Part shown: positions 40,963 through 48,321 of the stretch, piece by piece
How positions within the stretch are numbered: the first letter of the stretch is position 1
Layout of the letters: each line of letters opens with the position of its first letter
NCBI RefSeq assembly: GCF_004217285.1
Contig: NZ_SHKS01000002.1
Location: forward strand, 186,001 to 250,000
Source: Streptomyces sp. BK239
GTDB taxonomy: Bacteria; Actinomycetota; Actinomycetes; Streptomycetales; Streptomycetaceae
DNA length: 64,000 nt
Reading direction: 5' to 3'
Translations under genes and position numbers: made by a program
Notes under the pieces: model-generated
What the model was told of the DNA's origin: nothing
The model's database searches: none
The model's input: the letters and a program-made list of their open reading frames with translations, nothing else

Positions 40963-41607
40963 ATGAGCCCAGACGTCGACCTGACCGCCTCCGAGCCCGG
41001 CCGCAGCGTGCTGCGCGACCGGCTGATCGCCCTCGACTGCCGTCTGTTCGAGTTCGCCGCCGAGCGGGACTGGCCGGGCGCGCAGCGGATCCTGCCCCGG
41101 CTGAGCCGCGGCGCGAACCACGGGGTGCTGTGGTTCGCCACCGCCGCCGTGATCGCGGCGAGCCGCACGCCCCGGGCCCGCCGGGCCGCCGTGCGCGGCA
41201 TCGCCTCGCTGAGCCTGGCTTCGCTGGCGATCAACACCGTCGGCAAGCGCTCGGTACGCCGCCCGCGGCCGGTGCTGGACCCGGTGCCGCTGGTGCGCCG
41301 GCTGAAGCGGCAGCCGATCACCACGTCCTTCCCGTCCGGTCACTCGGCATCGGCGGCGGCCTTCGCCACCGGTGTGGCCCTGGAGTCGCCGGCGTGGGGC
41401 GCGGTGGTGGCGCCGGTCGCGTTCTCGGTGGCGGCGTCCCGCGTGTACACGGGCGCCCACTTCCCCGTCGACGTCGTCGCGGGCGCGACCCTCGGCGCGG
41501 GCGCCGCCTTCGTCGTACGCCGTCTGCTGTCGGCGCGCGAGGAGACGCCGGATGTCGGCGGGGAGGGGTCGGAAGGGGCGTCGGCCGCACCACGGTTGTC
41601 CGCATGA
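40963..41607 (+). CDS. PAP2 family phosphatase
   Basis: This 214-residue membrane protein has the three phosphatidic acid phosphatase motifs: 'KRSVRRPRP' (about 91), 'SFPSGHSASAAAF' (about 125) and 'SRVYTGAHFPVDVVAG' (about 162), so the catalytic His and Arg are in place. It dephosphorylates lipid phosphates such as undecaprenyl pyrophosphate or phosphatidate on the outer face. The start is unusual: no ribosome binding site precedes the ATG at 40963, and a GGGTAC hexamer ends 11 bp before it, compatible with a leaderless message. Confidence 0.88.
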   Translation: MSPDVDLTASEPGRSVLRDRLIALDCRLFEFAAERDWPGAQRILPRLSRGANHGVLWFATAAVIAASRTPRARRAAVRGIASLSLASLAINTVGKRSVRRPRPVLDPVPLVRRLKRQPITTSFPSGHSASAAAFATGVALESPAWGAVVAPVAFSVAASRVYTGAHFPVDVVAGATLGAGAAFVVRRLLSAREETPDVGGEGSEGASAAPRLSA

Positions 41608-41678
41608 CGGAATGAACTGTCTCAGCATGCGGCTGGCACCCTACAGTGAGGCCATTCCGGCGAGAGAGGGGAACGGCC

Positions 41679-42530
41679 ATGCCGCGAGCACGGGAGACCG
41701 CCGTCTACACCCACGGGCACCATGAGTCGGTGCTGCGGTCGCACACCTGGCGGACGGCCGCCAACTCGGCCGCCTATCTGCTCGGCTCGCTCACGCCCGG
41801 GATGCGGATCCTGGACGTCGGCTGCGGGCCCGGCACCATCACCGCCGACCTGGCCGCCCTGGTCCCCGACGGGCACGTCACCGCCGTCGACCACGCGCCC
41901 GGCGTCCTGGACCGGGCCCGGGCGACCGCCGCCGAACGCGGCCTGACCAACGTCGACTTCGCGGTCGCCGACGTGCACGCCCTGGACCACCCCGACGACA
42001 CGTTCTGCGTGGTCCACGCGCACCAGGTGCTCCAGCACGTCGGTGACCCGGTGGGCGCGCTGCGCGAGATGCGCCGGGTGACCCGGCCCGGCGGGCTGGT
42101 GGCCGTGCGCGACTCGGACTACGCGACGATGACCTGGTACCCCGCGTCGGCGGGACTGGACGACTGGCTGGAGCTGTACCGCAGGGTGGCCCGCGCCAAC
42201 GGCGGGGAGCCCGACGCGGGGCGCCGACTGAAGTCCTGGGCACTCGCCGCCGGCTTCACCGACGTCACCGCCACGTCGGCGACCTGGACGTTCAGCACCG
42301 AGCAGGAGCGCGCCTGGTGGAGCGGCCTGTGGGCCGACCGCACGGTGGCCTCCGCCTACGCCGCGCGCGCCGTCGGCGGCGGACACGCCACCGAGGCGGA
42401 ACTGCGCGCCGTGGCCCGGGCCTGGCGGGAATGGGGGCAGCGGGAGGACGGATGGTTCAGCGTCCTGCACGGAGAGATCCTGTGCCGGAAGGACGCGCAG
42501 GAGGGCACGGGCGACGCGAAGGGCGCCTGA
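41679..42530 (+). CDS. Class I SAM-dependent methyltransferase (UbiE-like)
   Basis: This 283-residue protein has motif I 'MRILDVGCGPGTITADLA' (about 43-60), 'VTAVDHAPGVLDRARA', 'FCVVHAHQVLQHVGDPVGAL' and 'VTRPGGLVAVRDSDYATMTWYP'. The methyltransferase-11 core is followed by a Trp-rich C-terminal part ('ERAWWSGLWADRT'). The acceptor is unknown. The ATG at 41679 follows AGAGGGGAACGG. It converges on the gas vesicle operon across a terminator. Confidence 0.88.
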   Translation: MPRARETAVYTHGHHESVLRSHTWRTAANSAAYLLGSLTPGMRILDVGCGPGTITADLAALVPDGHVTAVDHAPGVLDRARATAAERGLTNVDFAVADVHALDHPDDTFCVVHAHQVLQHVGDPVGALREMRRVTRPGGLVAVRDSDYATMTWYPASAGLDDWLELYRRVARANGGEPDAGRRLKSWALAAGFTDVTATSATWTFSTEQERAWWSGLWADRTVASAYAARAVGGGHATEAELRAVARAWREWGQREDGWFSVLHGEILCRKDAQEGTGDAKGA

Positions 42531-42559
42531 CACGCGCGGCGCCCCGGACCGCGGGGTAC

Positions 42560-42592
42560 GGGGGCCGCTGACGCAGGCGCCGAGCGGCCCCC
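42560..42592. terminator. Terminator between methyltransferase and gas vesicle operon
   Basis: GGGGGCCGCT (42560-42569) and its exact inverse at 42583-42592 form a 10-bp stem between converging genes. Confidence 0.8.
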
Positions 42593-42596
42593 TGAG

Positions 42597-42881
42597 TCAC
42601 TCCCGGGGCAGGAGCGGGCCGAGCGGCCCGAGGTCCAGATTCAGGTCCTCGGGGCGCAGGCCGTAGCGCTCGCGCAGTTCGGTCATGCGGTCGTCGAGCA
42701 GCATCAGGGTGAGCCCGATGCGCTCCTCCTGTTCCTCGTTCAGGTCGCCCTGGTCGAAGCGGCGCAGCGCCTGACGCTCCATCAACTGGCGCAGCAGTTC
42801 CACCACGGTGAGGACGAGCTTGACCAAGTCGCGCTCGACGGTGTCGGGTTCGAGATCGAGGCGTTTGCGCGAAGTCGTCAC
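42597..42881 (-). CDS. gvpK: Gas vesicle protein GvpK
   Basis: This 94-residue protein matches GvpK: 'RLDLEPDTVERDLVKLVLTVVELLRQLMERQALRRFDQG' and 'RIGLTLMLLDDRMTELRERYGLRPEDLNLDLGPLG'. GvpK is a minor protein needed for vesicle assembly. The GTG start at 42881 overlaps the GvpS stop by 4 bp. It is the last gene of the operon, just before a terminator, in the same place as in S. coelicolor. Confidence 0.93.
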   Translation of the reverse strand: MTTSRKRLDLEPDTVERDLVKLVLTVVELLRQLMERQALRRFDQGDLNEEQEERIGLTLMLLDDRMTELRERYGLRPEDLNLDLGPLGPLLPRE

Positions 42882-43066
42882 ATCAGATCCCCCCAAGGCG
42901 ACGAGACGTTCTCGTTGACGGAGCTGATGAGGGCGTTGAGGTCGATCCGGACGAGGTCGACGTCGGCGATCCGCAGGGTGATGTCGCCCGTGATCACGAC
43001 CCCGCCGGCGAGCAGCCGGTCGAGCAGGTCGACGAGGGCGACCTCACGGCGCTCCACGACGGTCAT
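42878..43066 (-). CDS. gvpS: Gas vesicle protein GvpS (GvpA/J-type small protein)
   Basis: This 62-residue protein is a short GvpA-fold protein: 'ALVDLLDRLLAGGVVITGDITLRIADVDLVRIDLNALISSV' has the family's helix-strand-strand pattern. It probably joins the shell or nucleates it. It overlaps gvpL (ATGA) and gvpK (GTGA) by 4 bp. The name follows the S. coelicolor order. Confidence 0.88.
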   Translation of the reverse strand: MTVVERREVALVDLLDRLLAGGVVITGDITLRIADVDLVRIDLNALISSVNENVSSPWGDLM

Positions 43067-43869
43067 GAGCCGGCCTCCTGGGAATCCCTCTCCGCCCCCT
43101 GGGTTTCCATGTCCACGAAGGAATAGGCGGCCCACGGCCCGGTGAGCTCCACGCGCATCCCGGGCTCCTGGTCCTTGGTGTGGTCGACGATCTCCACGAA
43201 CTCCTCGGACCCCGCGCGCGGCACGAGATAGGCCGCGTTCAGGACGTTCTGGCCGGACGCCTTGGAGAGGGCGGGGTTCTGCGGCGCGTGGAGACGGGCC
43301 GCGTCGGCGTGCTCGGAGAGCAGGGAGTGCAGTCGGCCGGCGAAACGCTCGGCCCGCTGCCAGGTGTCGTCCTGCGCCCTGGCCTGCATCCGGCGCCGCA
43401 GCAGATAGTCCCGGCCCGAAGCGGGCTTCGCGCCCGCCTCGGAGCCGGCGCCGCTCGCGGGAGGCTCCGCCTGGGGCTCGACATAGACCTTCACGCCCCA
43501 CTCCACCCGGCCCTGAAGCCGGTCGAGAGTGCGCCGGAAGTCGTCCTCGCGCTCCTCCATCATCACGCGGACGCCGCTGTCGTCTCGGAAGACGGTGGCG
43601 AGCCGCAGCGGCAGCGGTGTGGTGACCGCGGTGAGCGCGTCGATCACCTGCTGGTGGCCGCGGGCGGTCGCACTCAGCCAGTCCAGGTCCTCCAGATGGG
43701 AGCGCAGCGGCTCCTCGGCGAAGTCCTTCACCGGCACGTCACTGACGACGGCGACGAGGCCGTGGTGGTGCAGCAGCTTGGCCGGTGCGCCCGCCACCCC
43801 CGTCAGCTGGACCTGGAGCGGCGCGTCGAAGGGCCGGCAGACGGCGTACACATAGCGCAGTCCGGTCAT
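43063..43869 (-). CDS. gvpL: Gas vesicle protein GvpL (GvpF/L family)
   Basis: This 268-residue protein begins 'LRYVYAVCRPFD', has 'LVAVVSDVPVKDF' and 'RGHQQVIDALTAVTTPLPLRLATVF', and ends in 'ELTGPWAAYSFVDME', all GvpF/L features. Family members bind GvpA and the other accessory proteins and are thought to feed shell subunits during assembly. The central insert (about 130-150) is Pro/Gly-rich. Start and stop overlap gvpJ and gvpS by 4 bp. Confidence 0.92.
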   Translation of the reverse strand: MTGLRYVYAVCRPFDAPLQVQLTGVAGAPAKLLHHHGLVAVVSDVPVKDFAEEPLRSHLEDLDWLSATARGHQQVIDALTAVTTPLPLRLATVFRDDSGVRVMMEEREDDFRRTLDRLQGRVEWGVKVYVEPQAEPPASGAGSEAGAKPASGRDYLLRRRMQARAQDDTWQRAERFAGRLHSLLSEHADAARLHAPQNPALSKASGQNVLNAAYLVPRAGSEEFVEIVDHTKDQEPGMRVELTGPWAAYSFVDMETQGAERDSQEAGS

Positions 43870-44210
43870 GTGGACTCCTCCTCCCGGGACCGGGCACGAC
43901 CCAGTTCCAGCTCCTCCAGCCGCGCCAACCGCTCTCGCAACTCGGCGTTCTCACGCGTGAGTTGGTCGCGGCGGGCGCGGGTGGAGAGCTCCGGGTCGTC
44001 CTCCCACCAGTCGATGCCCATCTCCTTGGCCTTGTCGACCGAGGCGACGATGAGACGGAGCTTGATGGTCAGCAGTTCGATGTCGAGCAGGTTGATCCGG
44101 ATGTCGCCGGCGATGACGATGCCCTTGTCGAGGACGCGTTCGAGAATGTCCGCGAGATTGGCTCCGCCGCTCTGACCGTACGGCTCCGGCATCCGGCTCG
44201 GCATGGTCAT
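43866..44210 (-). CDS. gvpJ: Gas vesicle protein GvpJ
   Basis: This 114-residue protein has a GvpA-like core ('NLADILERVLDKGIVIAGDIRINLLDIELLTIKLRLIVASVDKA') followed by 'GIDWWEDDPEL' and a charged coiled-coil tail. Minor GvpA-fold proteins of this kind shape the vesicle ends. It is coupled by 4-bp overlaps to gvpZ and gvpL. Confidence 0.92.
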   Translation of the reverse strand: MTMPSRMPEPYGQSGGANLADILERVLDKGIVIAGDIRINLLDIELLTIKLRLIVASVDKAKEMGIDWWEDDPELSTRARRDQLTRENAELRERLARLEELELGRARSREEEST

Positions 44211-45370
44211 CGACGACTCCCGCCCTCGGCGTACTCGGCGTCCTCGTCTTCGGCCTCGTCCTCGTACTCGCCGTCCTCGTCGGCGTCCGCGGAGCCTTCG
44301 GCGTCCTCGGCGTCCTCGTCCTCGTACTCCGCCTCGGGCTCGTCCTCGTCGTACTCCTCCTCCTCGGGCTCGCCCTCCTCGTCGTACTCGTCCTCGTACT
44401 CCTCGCCGTCCTCCGGCTCGCCTTCCTCGCTGCCGTTCTCGCCGTTCTCGCCGTTCTCGTCGTTCTCCTCGGCCTGCTGCTCCTCCTCCAGCGCGTCCTC
44501 GTGGGACTGGACGACCTCGCCGTCGCGGATCTCACCGCGCCAGCCGTCCTCGGCCTCTCCCTTGAGGGTGATGAAGCGGGCGTAGTTCTTCAGATCGAGC
44601 CGGGCGCGGCGGCCCTGGGCGCGCCAGATGTTGCCCGTCTTCTCGAAGAGCCCTGAGGGGTAGTACTCGATGACCAGCAGCACGCGGGTGAGGTTGTCCG
44701 CGAGGCGGTGGAAGGAGACGACGCCCTTCGTGGTGCCCTTGGCGCCCTCCGAACTCCAGGCGATCCGGTCGTCGGGGACCTGCTCGGTCGTCTTCGCCTT
44801 CCAGCTGCGGTTGGACCACCAGACCTTCGCTTGCCAGTCGCTGGTGGTGTCGTCGGCGCGGCTCGCGCTCTTGACGCCCTTGGCGAAGGTGCTGAAGTCC
44901 TGGTACTTGGTCCACTGGTCGTAAGCGGTGCGCAGCGGCACGCCGACGTCGATCTGCTCGATGATGACGGTCGGCTTGTTGCCCGAGCCGCTCTTGCCCT
45001 TCTTGCCCTTGCCGCCGAGGCTCTTGAAGGCCCCGGTCACCTTGTCCTTGACGCTGGAGGCGCCGACTTCCAGCGCGCTGCGCAGCGGGCCCTTGCCCTC
45101 GGCCAGCTTGCGGCCGCCGTCCAGGGCCATTTTGGCGAAGCCGGGGCTGTTGCCCTCGGCGATGTCGTTCAGCTTGCCCGTCGTCTCGCCGAGCTTGCGG
45201 CCTACGCCGGTCAGCACGCGCTGGGCCTGGGCGGAGAGGTATTCCTGCACCTCCGCCTTCAGCCGGTCGGCGGCCTCGCTCTGGGCGAGGTCGGAGAGCG
45301 GGTTCCCGCCGTCGCCCTTGGCCGCCTTGCCCGCGGCGGAGGTCGCGGATCCGAGGGTCTCGGTCATCAC
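44207..45370 (-). CDS. gvpZ: GvpZ: SRPBCC-domain gas vesicle cluster protein with acidic tail
   Basis: This 387-residue protein has a helical N-terminal part (about 1-130), an SRPBCC (START/cyclase) domain (about 133-285, 'VIIEQIDVGVPLRTAYDQWTKYQDFSTFAKGV', 'GIVSFH'-like 'GVVSFHRLADNLTRVLLVIEY'), and a tail of about 100 residues made almost entirely of Glu, Asp, Tyr and Gly. It occupies the gvpZ position of the S. coelicolor order. The SRPBCC fold binds hydrophobic ligands; its role in vesicle formation is not known. The GTG at 45370 overlaps gvpY by 4 bp. Confidence 0.85.
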   Translation of the reverse strand: MMTETLGSATSAAGKAAKGDGGNPLSDLAQSEAADRLKAEVQEYLSAQAQRVLTGVGRKLGETTGKLNDIAEGNSPGFAKMALDGGRKLAEGKGPLRSALEVGASSVKDKVTGAFKSLGGKGKKGKSGSGNKPTVIIEQIDVGVPLRTAYDQWTKYQDFSTFAKGVKSASRADDTTSDWQAKVWWSNRSWKAKTTEQVPDDRIAWSSEGAKGTTKGVVSFHRLADNLTRVLLVIEYYPSGLFEKTGNIWRAQGRRARLDLKNYARFITLKGEAEDGWRGEIRDGEVVQSHEDALEEEQQAEENDENGENGENGSEEGEPEDGEEYEDEYDEEGEPEEEEYDEDEPEAEYEDEDAEDAEGSADADEDGEYEDEAEDEDAEYAEGGSRR

Positions 45371-46212
45371 TCACCGCCTCCCTTCGACCCCCGGCTACGG
45401 GAGGCCGTCTTGCTCGCCGTCTTGCCGGCCGTCGCGGTCTTCTTCGCGGCGGTCTTCCTGGCGGGGGCCCGCTTGGCGGCGGCGGCCTTCTTGGCCGGGG
45501 CCTTCTTCGCGGGCGCCTTCTTCGCGGGCGCCTTCTTCGCGGGCGCCTTCTTGGCGGGCGCCTTCTTGGCCGCCTTCTTCGCGGGGCGCTCGTCCTCGCC
45601 CTCGTCCTCGTCCTCGCCCTCGTCGGCGTCGTCCTCGCCGCGGGCCTCCTCGGGCTCCTCCTCGTCCTCCTCCTCGTCCTCGCCGCGGGCCTCCTCGGGC
45701 TCCTCCTCGTCCTCCTCCTCGTCCTCGCCGCGGGCCTCCTCGGGCTCCTCCTCGTCGTCGGAGTCGTCGCCCTCGTCCTCGCCGCGGGCCTCCTCAGGCT
45801 CCTCCTCGTCGTCCTCGGCGGCCTCGGGCTCCTCCTCGTACGCGTCCTCGGGCTCCTCCTCGTCGTCCGAGCGGGAGCCGGACGCGTCGGGCACGACGCC
45901 GTTCAGCTGGTCACGCACGTCGGAGGTCCGGCTGTGCAGCCGGTCGGCGAGCGCGCTCATCTGGCGTTCGACCATGGCGCCGGAGGCGGCCTTGCCGACT
46001 CCCCGCAGGTCCTGGCGGAGCTGGTCGCCGATCTCCTTGAACTGCGGGTTGTCCTTCAGCTGCTGGGAGACCATGTCGGCCAGGCCCCGCGGGGTCAGGT
46101 TCATCCGCTTGCCGGCCACCAGGGACCCCACCGCGAACGCCAGCTTCATCTTCTTCGTACGCCCGAGGAGATATCCGGCCCCTACCGCGAGGCCCAGTCC
46201 CATTCGGTTCAT
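45367..46212 (-). CDS. gvpY: GvpY: charge-block protein of the gas vesicle cluster
   Basis: This 281-residue protein has a small N-terminal part with 'GLGLAVGAGYLLGRTKKMKLAFAVGSLVAGKR' (about 4-35), then a helical region. An acidic block follows (about 112-200) with repeated EEPEEARGED units, and then a basic block (about 203-281) of PAKKA repeats like the tails of histone H1 or HupS. It occupies the gvpY position. The DNA is correspondingly repetitive (45480-45830). The function is unknown; strong opposite charge blocks suggest self-association. The ATG at 46212 overlaps gvpG by 4 bp. Confidence 0.83.
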   Translation of the reverse strand: MNRMGLGLAVGAGYLLGRTKKMKLAFAVGSLVAGKRMNLTPRGLADMVSQQLKDNPQFKEIGDQLRQDLRGVGKAASGAMVERQMSALADRLHSRTSDVRDQLNGVVPDASGSRSDDEEEPEDAYEEEPEAAEDDEEEPEEARGEDEGDDSDDEEEPEEARGEDEEEDEEEPEEARGEDEEEDEEEPEEARGEDDADEGEDEDEGEDERPAKKAAKKAPAKKAPAKKAPAKKAPAKKAPAKKAAAAKRAPARKTAAKKTATAGKTASKTASRSRGSKGGGE

Positions 46213-46469
46213 TGTGTCGTCCCGTCCGTTCCCGCGCTTCTGCGCGACGCGATCTCCAGCCGGTCCAGGAGTTCGTCCTCCATCCGGTCGAACTCGTCCT
46301 CGGTGATCTCGCCCGCCTCCAACTGCTCTTCGAGCCGGGAGAGTTCGGCCCGGACCGCAGCGGGGTCGTAATAGATCCGCTCGGCCTCCTTGACGACCTG
46401 TCCGATCACCCAGCCGCTGCCTCGCACCGGGGCGAACGGCAGCAGCAGCACTTCCGAGATCAGGCCCAT
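46209..46469 (-). CDS. gvpG: Gas vesicle protein GvpG
   Basis: This 86-residue protein matches GvpG: 'LLPFAPVRGSGWVIGQVVKEAERIYYDPAAVRAELSRLEEQLEAGEITEDEFDRMEDELLDRLE'. The second half is a charged coiled coil. GvpG is one of the essential accessory proteins and works with GvpF and GvpL. It overlaps gvpY by 4 bp; 41 bp separate it from gvpF. Confidence 0.92.
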   Translation of the reverse strand: MGLISEVLLLPFAPVRGSGWVIGQVVKEAERIYYDPAAVRAELSRLEEQLEAGEITEDEFDRMEDELLDRLEIASRRSAGTDGTTQ

Positions 46470-46510
46470 TCCTCTGCTCCCTCGCTCGCGCGCCCGGCGT
46501 TCGCCGGCCG

Positions 46511-47272
46511 CTACACCGCGTGCTCGGCCGACGGCACCGCGGGCTTCGCGGGACCGGGTTCGACGAAGCTGTACGGCGGCAGCGGCCCGTTGACGCGGAC
46601 CTCCAGGTAAGGGCGGCTCTCGCGCAGCGATTCCGCCGCCTCCAGGAACCGTGCCGCGGAGTCGCGGTCCACCAGGAAGGACACGTTGGCCAGCCAGCCG
46701 GTGGACTCGGGGCCCGCCTCGACGTCGGCGGCCAGCGGCTCCAGCGCCTGCCGCACCTCCGCCGCGTCCGTGGCCTCACGGGCCTTGACCGCGGCCGCCA
46801 CCATCTCGCCGAGCTGGAGCTTCTGCTCGTAGGTGCCGCCGCCGGCCTGGCGGTTGGCCTCGGCCATCCCGCGCAGTTCGGGGCTCTCGGCCATCACCTG
46901 GTGCAGGACCGCCTCCTCGACGTGGGAGGCCTTCACGTTGTACTCGACCTTGTTGTCGAGGGCCGCCAGCCGCTCCCTGTAGTGCTCCATGCGCTCGGCG
47001 AGCACGCCGGTGACGGCGCTGTCGTCGGGGGCGACGCTCCCGAAGCGCATGGGCAGCACGCACCCCTCGGCGCCCGCCTCGGCGAGGACGTTCTGGTGGG
47101 CGAGCAGGTCCTTGCGCTTGGGGCGCAGATTCTCCGGGGCGTCGCTGACGATCGCCGCGAGTTCGCCCTCCGTGAGCACCCGGATCTGCATCGGCGGGTC
47201 GCCCACACCGCCCAGGCCCTCCGGGAGGGCCGGGTGGGAAGCGGCGGTGATGCCGTAGACGTACGTGCTCAC
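46511..47272 (-). CDS. gvpF: Gas vesicle protein GvpF
   Basis: This 253-residue GvpF/L protein begins 'TYVYGITAASHPALPEGLGGVG', with 'LLAHQNVLAEAGAEGCVLPMRFGSVAPDD' and a C-terminal 'VRVNGPLPPYSFVE'. GvpF binds GvpA and probably keeps it assembly-ready. The GTG start at 47272 overlaps the gvpA stop and has GGAGGAGCAGG before it. Confidence 0.93.
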   Translation of the reverse strand: MSTYVYGITAASHPALPEGLGGVGDPPMQIRVLTEGELAAIVSDAPENLRPKRKDLLAHQNVLAEAGAEGCVLPMRFGSVAPDDSAVTGVLAERMEHYRERLAALDNKVEYNVKASHVEEAVLHQVMAESPELRGMAEANRQAGGGTYEQKLQLGEMVAAAVKAREATDAAEVRQALEPLAADVEAGPESTGWLANVSFLVDRDSAARFLEAAESLRESRPYLEVRVNGPLPPYSFVEPGPAKPAVPSAEHAV

Positions 47273-47697
47273 TCCTGCTCCTCCTTACGGCTGCGCGAGG
47301 CGGTGGACTTGCGGGCACGCGGCCGCGACTCGGTCTCGCTCTCCTCGCGGGCCTGCTTGAAGGCCCCCGAGATGGTCTCGGCGGCGCCGGACAGGGCGCC
47401 CTTGGACTTGCCGCGCGCGCCGGACTCGGTGACCTCGCCGACGATCTCCGGCAGCCCCGGGCTCTTGCGCGGGCCGGCCTCCAGGTCGAGGCGGTTGCAC
47501 GCCTCGGCGAAGCGCAGATAGGTGTCGACGCTCGCGACGACGACACGTATGTCGATCTTGAGGATCTCGATGCCGACCAGGGATACCCGCACGAACGCGT
47601 CGATGACGAGTCCCCTGTCGAGAACGAGCTCCAGGACGTCGTAGAGGCCGCTGGAGCCGCCTCCGCCACCGGACTGCTGTGCCGGGACAACGGTCAT
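47269..47697 (-). CDS. gvpA: Gas vesicle structural protein GvpA with long C-terminal extension
   Basis: The core (about residues 17-62, 'GLYDVLELVLDRGLVIDAFVRVSLVGIEILKIDIRVVVASVDTYLRFAEA') is the GvpA shell fold. Typical GvpA is about 70 residues. This one has 142, with an extra 75-residue basic, Ser/Arg-rich tail that may be surface exposed. It forms the ribbed shell of the gas-filled compartment. It is 58 bp downstream of gvpO. Confidence 0.92.
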   Translation of the reverse strand: MTVVPAQQSGGGGGSSGLYDVLELVLDRGLVIDAFVRVSLVGIEILKIDIRVVVASVDTYLRFAEACNRLDLEAGPRKSPGLPEIVGEVTESGARGKSKGALSGAAETISGAFKQAREESETESRPRARKSTASRSRKEEQE

Positions 47698-47755
47698 GCC
47701 GACCGCACCTCCTTGTCTCGCGGATGATGTTCGGGATGTGCCGGGGCCGGGCGGT

Positions 47756-48157
47756 CTAGCGACCGCCCCGCCGATGTGCGTCGGCCCGTCCGCGCTCGTA
47801 GCGGCGAACGCGCCGGTAGCCGGTGAGCTGGCCCTGCGGGTCGAGCTCCACCTCGTAGCTGGCCATGAGGCTCATGGTGTCGGGCACCCGCTCCAGTTCG
47901 AGGACCTCGACCTCGAGCGACCAGCCGTCCTCCGTCTGCGTGAAGGACGAGACGCTCTCGGCGGTCATGCCCGTCAGCTCGGCGAGCTGGGCGCGCGCCT
48001 GACGCAGCACCTCCATCGGGCTCGGCCGGTCCGCCACGGTGTCGTCCTCGTCTCTGCGGGTGTCTCGGGTGCTCCGCTCGCTGCGCTCCGGAGCACTGTC
48101 GTCTTCCTGTGAAGACCGTGAAGTCTTCGTCTCCGATGTGTTCTTCGTGTTCGCCAT
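47756..48157 (-). CDS. gvpO: Gas vesicle protein GvpO
   Basis: This 133-residue protein has a disordered, charged N-terminus (about 1-47) and a GvpO domain: 'SPMEVLRQARAQLAELTGMTAESVSSFTQTEDGWSLEVEVLELERVPDTMSLMASYEVELD' and 'QLTGYRRVRRYERG'. GvpO is needed for vesicle formation and is the first gene of the operon here. The ATG at 48157 was chosen, behind GGAGAGGTGG; a GTG at 48163 is also in frame. Confidence 0.92.
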   Translation of the reverse strand: MANTKNTSETKTSRSSQEDDSAPERSERSTRDTRRDEDDTVADRPSPMEVLRQARAQLAELTGMTAESVSSFTQTEDGWSLEVEVLELERVPDTMSLMASYEVELDPQGQLTGYRRVRRYERGRADAHRRGGR

Positions 48158-48181
48158 GACCACCTCTCCTTCCGGGTGGCC

Positions 48182-48205
48182 TGAAGGTTGTTGGCCAAAC
48201 CTTCA
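48182..48205. promoter_or_regulatory. Inverted repeat upstream of the gas vesicle operon
   Basis: TGAAGGTT (48182-48189) and AACCTTCA (48198-48205) are exact inverses with an 8-bp spacer, about 25-48 bp before gvpO. It may be an operator or overlap the promoter. No regulator gene is adjacent. Confidence 0.45.
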
Positions 48206-48243
48206 CGAGGGCACGGGTCTGGGCCGCCGCGCGGACACCACTG

Positions 48244-48258
48244 CGTACCGGCGGTACG
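48244..48258. promoter_or_regulatory. 15-bp palindrome between transketolase and gvpO genes
   Basis: CGTACCG-G-CGGTACG is a perfect palindrome around one central base, about 90 bp before gvpO. It is too short and lacks a context to be a terminator for the transketolase gene 64 bp away, so a protein-binding site is more likely. Confidence 0.4.
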
Positions 48259-48321
48259 TGTATCAGCCACACGAGTCGGCGGGGCCGCGCCGGGCGAGGC
48301 GCCGCCGACGCGGGCCGCCCG

